Assembly: GCA_963620595.1 (NCBI GenBank)
Contig: CAVFAY010000002.1
Span: 1-64,000, forward strand
DNA: 64,000 nt
Origin: Butyricicoccus_A sp963620595
GTDB lineage: Bacteria > Bacillota > Clostridia > Oscillospirales > Butyricicoccaceae
Direction: 5' to 3'
The notes beneath the pieces were generated by a model that was not told the DNA's origin, made no database searches, and was given only the letters and a program-made list of their open reading frames with translations. The translations under genes and the position numbers were made by a program. Shown here piece by piece: positions 59,984 through 64,000 of this stretch. How positions within the stretch are numbered: position 1 is the first letter of the stretch; each line of letters begins with the position of its first letter.

Positions 59984-60142
59984 ATGATAGAAAGTGATAT
60001 TTCTGTTTTCAGATTTTGGGAGGATGGAAACACACTGAGATTATTATTTGACAGAGGAATTTCTTATCAGTATGAATATGATAAGTCCCCCGGAATGTTC
60101 AACAGTGTCGATGCGGATGGAGAATTGTACACAGCAGAATAA
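59984..60142 (+). CDS. 52-residue ORF directly behind the SLH gene, possible gene remnant
   Basis: An ATG directly after the SLH stop opens a 52-codon frame containing FRFWEDGNTLRLLFDRGISY and ending DADGELYTAE. There is no independent ribosome binding site, so it would need coupling to the upstream gene. It reads like the end of a beta-rich protein and may be a truncated remnant. The further 90 bases to the next terminator show nothing recognisable. Confidence 0.4.
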   Translation: MIESDISVFRFWEDGNTLRLLFDRGISYQYEYDKSPGMFNSVDADGELYTAE

Positions 60143-60232
60143 GAAAACTATGCCGCATTAGCAAAATCGACTGGTCAGCGCTGTGGATGGTTGGGGACCA
60201 ATATTTGAAGTAAGCTATCTGGGGGCAAAATA

Positions 60233-60266
60233 AGAGGGCTACCGCAGTACAATGCGATAGCCCTTT
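60233..60266. terminator. bidirectional terminator
   Basis: AAGAGGGCTA-CCGCA pairs with TGCGA-TAGCCCTTTT around GTACAA. It lies between the SLH region and the converging membrane-protein gene. Confidence 0.85.
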
Positions 60267-60268
60267 TC

Positions 60269-60565
60269 TTACATCTGCATCAATGCGCCGCAGACAATGG
60301 CGGCTGCTAAACAGATAACAGCCAAGACGGAAAACGTCAGCTGGCGGCGGAATTTTTGATCTGCCTTTTTCTCGGCCTTTTCTACATCGATGTCCAGTCC
60401 CTTGCCCAGCTGCATGGCGCGTCCGTCGCGCTTGGCGGTGGAATTTTCATCCAGCTTGTCGGACTCAGCGGCGAGTTTGTTCCAGTCATGGGTCAGACGG
60501 AAATACAAGCCAATCGCGCCAAAAATCAAAAAGCCGACTAAGAAAATAATCATCAGTGTTTTCAT
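60269..60565 (-). CDS. small two-span membrane protein, function unknown
   Basis: The 98-residue protein has membrane segments at each end (about residues 3-22 and 76-95) with a charged middle rich in Asp, Glu and Lys (ESDKLDENSTAKRDGRAMQL). No family is recognised. GGGAGGAATCCGT precedes the ATG. It lies downstream of secG on the same strand, separated from it by a terminator hairpin. Confidence 0.72.
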   Translation of the reverse strand: MKTLMIIFLVGFLIFGAIGLYFRLTHDWNKLAAESDKLDENSTAKRDGRAMQLGKGLDIDVEKAEKKADQKFRRQLTFSVLAVICLAAAIVCGALMQM

Positions 60566-60601
60566 ACGGATTCCTCCCAAAATAGTATGAGAAAATACAG
60601 A

Positions 60602-60632
60602 AAAGCGGATGGAGAAATTCCCCATCCGCTTT
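60602..60632 (-). terminator. terminator of secG
   Basis: AAAGCGGATGG and CCATCCGCTTT form an 11-bp stem; on the minus strand a T-rich tract follows. It lies just after the secG stop. Confidence 0.85.
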
Positions 60633-60650
60633 GGTGCTTGTTTGAAAGAC

Positions 60651-60884
60651 TTATCCCAGCAGGACAAGAATCAGAGAGACGAGAACGAACACAACAGCAA
60701 AGATCTTGGTCAGATTTGCCAGAATCGCCTCAATGCCAGTTGCCTTGTTGGAGCCGAAAAAAGTCTCCTGCTGGCCGGACAGAGCACCGGACATGCCGCG
60801 GCTCGGAGCCTTCTGCAGCAGAATAGTAACGATAAGAAACAGGCAAGCAATAACCTGAATCACAGACAGGACAGTAACAACCAT
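60651..60884 (-). CDS. secG: protein translocase subunit SecG
   Basis: SecG is the small accessory subunit of the SecYEG channel. The 77-residue protein has two hydrophobic spans (about residues 2-22 and 53-75) joined by the conserved loop QKAPSRGMSGALSGQQETFFG. The length matches the Firmicutes family. CGGAGGTTGAATTTTC precedes the ATG. It has its own promoter and terminator. Confidence 0.95.
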   Translation of the reverse strand: MVVTVLSVIQVIACLFLIVTILLQKAPSRGMSGALSGQQETFFGSNKATGIEAILANLTKIFAVVFVLVSLILVLLG

Positions 60885-60963
60885 GAAAATTCAACCTCCG
60901 AAATGATTGTAAAAGCAACGGCACATGCGCGTGCCGCACCAGATATTTTTAGACAGTAAATTA

Positions 60964-60992
60964 ATCATAGCACATGTCTGATGGATTTTCAA
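60964..60992 (-). promoter_or_regulatory. promoter of secG
   Basis: On the minus strand TTGAAA and TATGAT are separated by 17 bases, about 80 bases before the secG ATG. Confidence 0.72.
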
Positions 60993-61017
60993 GAAAATTT
61001 CTCTTGAGAAGGAAAAT

Positions 61018-61551
61018 TCATTGGTTTGCAACGCGTTGTGTGGTCATCTTGACGCGGTTTGCCAGCGCACTGCCGTGCCGGTTGGTGTAGCAGATGCCGG
61101 TATTGATGTCTACAATGCACAGGCGGTTGCTGCACCAGCCATATCCATCCTCTGGCTTTTTGCGTTTTTCTTCGTGCTTATATTTTTTCAGCTGTTTGAG
61201 CACGTCCTTGTCCGGTTCGCCGTCTGTCAGCACAACCATGCTCAGCATGGAATAGCTGTGGCTGCGTTCGCTCCAAGGAACATACCGTGCCGCCATATCC
61301 TCCAAAATATTACAGTAATAGGCGAGTTGTGCGGCGTCAAATGTGTCGCACACATCAAAGTAGCAAAATTCATAGGAAATGGCAGATTTTCCGTTGCGGA
61401 ACAGCAGAGTGGACGTTTCTTCTATCTGCAAGACCGCGTATAACGGAAAGGTTCTGTCCTGATATTCTGCCTGTGGCACCAGATGAAAATGCGGCTGCAT
61501 ATCCTCTTGGAAGGCAGAGAGATAGGCTTGTGCGTTGAGGGATGTCGGCAT
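61018..61551 (-). CDS. cytosolic protein of unknown function, coupled to a nucleotidyltransferase gene
   Basis: The 177-residue protein has an alpha/beta pattern with many aromatic residues (FCYFDVCDTFDAAQLAYYC, SYSMLSMVVLTDGEPD, RLCIVDINTGICYTNRHG) and no membrane span. I do not recognise the family. GGAGGCGGTTTT precedes the ATG, 16 bases after the nucleotidyltransferase stop. The pair is probably one operon, so a role in the same sugar or polymer pathway is possible. Confidence 0.68.
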   Translation of the reverse strand: MPTSLNAQAYLSAFQEDMQPHFHLVPQAEYQDRTFPLYAVLQIEETSTLLFRNGKSAISYEFCYFDVCDTFDAAQLAYYCNILEDMAARYVPWSERSHSYSMLSMVVLTDGEPDKDVLKQLKKYKHEEKRKKPEDGYGWCSNRLCIVDINTGICYTNRHGSALANRVKMTTQRVANQ

Positions 61552-61567
61552 AAAACCGCCTCCTTTT

Positions 61568-62467
61568 TTATTCTGCCGGATACAGACCGGCTTCTGTCAT
61601 GCGGCGCAGCGCGTCCACAACGACAGGCTTGTCCTCTTTGTAGGTAACGCCATACCACTGTGCGGAGGTCTGCAAAACCTTTGCGGTAGCCTGACCGTTC
61701 TGAATCAGATGATCGACGGCAAACGGCAGATAATATTCACCCTTTGTCGGATTTTTCGGAAGCTCTTCGGTCATAAAGGTGCGCAGACCGGATTCCAGCT
61801 CATCGAGGAACGATGGGGTAAAGCCCCACATATTCATGGAAACCAGCGTGCCTTCTGCGATGTCTCCGGCTTCCGGATCAGAAATCACACCGTTTGCATC
61901 GCGGGAGATGGCAGTGCGCTCGACAATATCTGCCAGATAACCGTTTGCATCTGCTTCACAGATGCCGCGGGATACCGTGCCGTTTTCCGTCAGCGTATTT
62001 TCTACGCGATAGCCAACCATGCAGTACCGATACTTGTCGTCGTCCTGTGCGTCCTTCAGATAATCGTATAAGCACTGAAATGCCTCTGCGCCATAGAAGT
62101 CGTCTGCGTTGATGACAGCGAACGGTTCATTGACAACACCACGAACACAGTATACGGCGTGTCCTGTGCCAAGCGGCTTCGTGCGGCCTTCCGGCATCGT
62201 GCAGCCCTCCGGCAGTTTATCCGGAGACTGGAAAACGTAATCTACCTGCATGAGCTTTTCTGCTGCATTGCCGATGCGCTCACGGAAAGCATCGAGCAGA
62301 TCCTCTTTTATAATAAATACGACGCGGCGGAAACCAGCCTTCCATGCATCGTAGATTGAATAGTGCATGATAATTTGTCCGTTTGGACCGACCGGATCAA
62401 TCTGTTTCAGACCGCCGTAGCGCGAGCCCATGCCGGCTGCCATAACGACGAGTACCGGATTTGCCAT
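61568..62467 (-). CDS. sugar-phosphate nucleotidyltransferase family protein
   Basis: The 299-residue protein has the NTP-transferase opening VVMAAGMGSRYGGLKQIDPVGPNG (nucleotide-binding loop, residues 6-30), TKPLGTGHAVYC, and the metal-binding AVINADDFYG near residue 120. A probable role is activating a sugar-1-phosphate for wall or capsule polymers; the sugar and nucleotide cannot be read. AGGAGGAATATTATC precedes the ATG. Confidence 0.88.
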   Translation of the reverse strand: MANPVLVVMAAGMGSRYGGLKQIDPVGPNGQIIMHYSIYDAWKAGFRRVVFIIKEDLLDAFRERIGNAAEKLMQVDYVFQSPDKLPEGCTMPEGRTKPLGTGHAVYCVRGVVNEPFAVINADDFYGAEAFQCLYDYLKDAQDDDKYRYCMVGYRVENTLTENGTVSRGICEADANGYLADIVERTAISRDANGVISDPEAGDIAEGTLVSMNMWGFTPSFLDELESGLRTFMTEELPKNPTKGEYYLPFAVDHLIQNGQATAKVLQTSAQWYGVTYKEDKPVVVDALRRMTEAGLYPAE

Positions 62468-62516
62468 GATAATATTCCTCCTTGAATTCCTGTTTTCTAC
62501 AGGAAAGTATACTAGT

Positions 62517-62545
62517 ATTATACGTTATTTTTTGTGCATTTACAA
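62517..62545 (-). promoter_or_regulatory. promoter of the nucleotidyltransferase operon
   Basis: On the minus strand TTGTAA and a perfect TATAAT are separated by 17 bases. A short hairpin (TCCTGT/ACAGGA) lies in the leader. Confidence 0.75.
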
Positions 62546-62619
62546 TAGCAACACGATTGTCCGACTACACAGTGTCCGGAATAAATTCTAAAATTTATCT
62601 TAAATTCACGGCTAGAAGG

Positions 62620-62648
62620 TTGATTCTGCTGCTTGATGCGTGTATCAT
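62620..62648 (+). promoter_or_regulatory. promoter of the LCP gene
   Basis: TTGATT and TATCAT are separated by 17 bases, about 32 bases before the GTG start once the predicted transcription start is counted. Confidence 0.65.
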
Positions 62649-62686
62649 GATTTCATGAGCAAAACCTCGTCTGGGAGGATAGATAA

Positions 62687-63901
62687 GTGAGTCAAAATAG
62701 AAGATACAAATATTATGATGAATATGGGCAGCCGGTAGATCGATATGGCAGAGCTATCAATCCGAAAACCGGTCGAACCTATGAAGAAGAAGCAAAAGAA
62801 GATATAGATCCTTCGAGCAAACCATCTGGACAATATCGCAAGCGCTCTCGTTCTTCCAAGTGGGAAGAACGAGAGGTAGAATCGCGTCCGAAAAGACAGC
62901 AGAGACCGCAAAGATCGCAGCCGCCGCGCAGAAAAAAACGAAAAAAACGCGGTTCGATAGTAAAAAGAATTCTGCTTGTTCTGGTGTTGATACTCGCGCT
63001 GGTGATTGCGGATATTTGTCATCTGCTAACGCTGTATACATATGATGATACTAATGAGAGCAGTTTGGCAGCTAATACAGAAGATGGTATTATGACTATT
63101 GCGTTGTTTGGCGTAGATACGCGCGAGAACGATGCATCAAGCGGTACCCGCGCCGATGCAATTATGCTGATGAGTGTTGACCCGAAGCGAAAGTCCATCA
63201 AACTGACTTCCTTGATGCGTGACAGCTTGGTAGATGTGCCGGGACACGGACAGACAAAGCTGTGCCATGCGTATGGATATGGCGGTCCGCAGATGATGCT
63301 GCAGACCATCAATGAAGATTTTGACATGAACGTCAAAGAATATATGGTTGTAGATTTTGCGGAAATGGCATCTATCATTGATTCGGTCGGCGGTGTGACT
63401 GTGACCTTGACCGATGATGAAGTCAAGGAAACCAATAAATACATTGATGAGTATTGCTGGAAGACACTAAATATTCCGACACAGCGCATTGAAGGTTCCG
63501 GTGAACAAAAGCTCAACGGCATTCAGGCAATGACCTATGGTCGAATCCGAAAGGGAAATACGGGTGGAGACTGGAAACGAGCAGAGCGGCAGTCTGTTGT
63601 ACTTAATCAGGTGTTCTCCAAGGCGACGAGCAACCCGATTGCCATGATGAAATTCCTCAATGGTCTGATGCCTAATGTGACTTCTTCTATGAGTAAGATG
63701 GATTTCGTATATATGGGACTCACAACTCTTGTACACGGTATGCCGAAGATGAGCCATATTCGTCTGCCGCTGGACGGCGAATGGCAGTATGGCACAACGA
63801 GCAGCGGCGCTTCCGTCATTCGGTTTAGCGACAGTGTGCTGGCTTCTCATCTGCATAGCTATATCTATGATGATATAGATCCAACGAAAAATAGCGATTG
63901 A
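62687..63901 (+). CDS. LytR-CpsA-Psr (LCP) family glycopolymer transferase
   Basis: LCP proteins attach teichoic acids or other anionic polymers to peptidoglycan. The 404-residue protein has a long basic, Arg/Lys/Pro-rich cytosolic N-terminus (residues 1-88), one membrane span (RILLVLVLILALVIADICHLL, about 93-114) and the exported LCP domain. That domain has FGVDTRENDASSGTRADAIMLMSVDP, SLMRDSLVDVPG and the Arg-rich YGRIRKGNTGGDWKRAERQ. These Arg and Asp residues bind the polyprenyl-phosphate substrate. The start is GTG, about 9 bases after GGGAGG. Confidence 0.93.
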   Translation: MSQNRRYKYYDEYGQPVDRYGRAINPKTGRTYEEEAKEDIDPSSKPSGQYRKRSRSSKWEEREVESRPKRQQRPQRSQPPRRKKRKKRGSIVKRILLVLVLILALVIADICHLLTLYTYDDTNESSLAANTEDGIMTIALFGVDTRENDASSGTRADAIMLMSVDPKRKSIKLTSLMRDSLVDVPGHGQTKLCHAYGYGGPQMMLQTINEDFDMNVKEYMVVDFAEMASIIDSVGGVTVTLTDDEVKETNKYIDEYCWKTLNIPTQRIEGSGEQKLNGIQAMTYGRIRKGNTGGDWKRAERQSVVLNQVFSKATSNPIAMMKFLNGLMPNVTSSMSKMDFVYMGLTTLVHGMPKMSHIRLPLDGEWQYGTTSSGASVIRFSDSVLASHLHSYIYDDIDPTKNSD

Positions 63902-63910
63902 TGCAAAGCA

Positions 63911-63945
63911 AAAGAACGACAGGTGAAAACCTGCCGTTCTTTTTT
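63911..63945. terminator. bidirectional terminator after the LCP gene
   Basis: AAAGAACGACAGGT and ACCTGCCGTTCTTT form a stem with one mismatch, with T and A tracts on the sides. It separates the LCP gene from the converging partial gene. Confidence 0.9.
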
Positions 63946-63958
63946 GCTATAAAAATAT

Positions 63959-64000
63959 TTATCCGACGGAATCTTCATCCGGTGTGAAGATAAAGTCGAT
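63959..64000 (-). CDS. 3' end of a further minus-strand gene (partial)
   Basis: The last 42 bases read on the minus strand as 13 codons (IDFIFTPDEDSVG) followed by TAA, just beyond a bidirectional terminator. The acidic ending and position suggest the C-terminus of a real gene whose body lies outside the window. Too little is visible to name it. Confidence 0.45.
   Translation of the reverse strand: MDFIFTPDEDSVG

Overview
The window looks like the chromosome of a Gram-positive (Firmicutes) bacterium of the class Clostridia, probably a gut Oscillospirales or Butyricicoccaceae-like organism. That placement is inferred from gene content: AddAB instead of RecBCD, a DnaD plus DnaI-type loader pair, a threonyl T-box leader, SLH-anchored surface proteins, a LytR-CpsA-Psr protein, strong AGGAGG ribosome binding sites and SigA-type promoters. 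GC content looks close to 50% by eye, and genes are dense on both strands.

Layout. 1-180: the 3' end of tRNA-Phe, then tRNA-Gly. 0.2-13.2 kb (+): core information genes: addB-addA, rpmE, hflX-yigZ, dnaG-rpoD-dCMP deaminase. 13.4-15.6 kb: an SLH/L,D-transpeptidase surface enzyme. 15.7-20.8 kb (-): a nitroreductase, then a more AT-rich stretch with lipoproteins, secreted proteins, two near-identical 36-residue membrane microproteins and an ECF sigma/anti-sigma pair. 20.9-24.8 kb (+): a compact folate operon with two gene fusions (DHFR-FolC and FolB-FolK), FolP and an HD hydrolase. 24.9-28.2 kb (-): a metallophosphoesterase nuclease and the dnaD-dnaI loader pair. 28.5-31.6 kb (+): a GlmU-like protein, prs and ymdB, followed by a MITE-like repeat. 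31.9-34.8 kb (-): a zinc-ribbon membrane protein and a GntR-ABC transporter operon. 35.0-42.9 kb (+): a phage-derived head and short-tail module with no integrase or lysis genes. 43.0-46.2 kb (-): two cation antiporter-type transporters. 46.5-53.2 kb: a ClpC-like unfoldase without the middle domain, T-box-thrS, and proS. 53.3-56.8 kb: MscS, an array of four tiny ORFs (three are near-identical 30-residue peptides), a CPBP membrane protease and tadA. 56.9-60.1 kb: a 1020-residue SLH protein. 60.3-64.0 kb: secG, a nucleotidyltransferase operon, an LCP protein and the end of one more gene.

Two regions look least explained. The first is the set of tandem 30-residue peptides (54.6-55.1 kb) beside a CPBP protease, which could be a peptide toxin, bacteriocin or signal system. 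The second is the compact capsid island (35.0-42.9 kb), in which every head gene is intact but every mobility and lysis gene is missing, and which is flanked by an exact 13-bp direct repeat. Other notable points are the DHFR-FolC fusion, the GlmU homologue lacking its uridylyltransferase signature, and the duplicated 36-residue membrane peptides. All functional assignments come from reading motifs in the translated sequence; no database search was possible.
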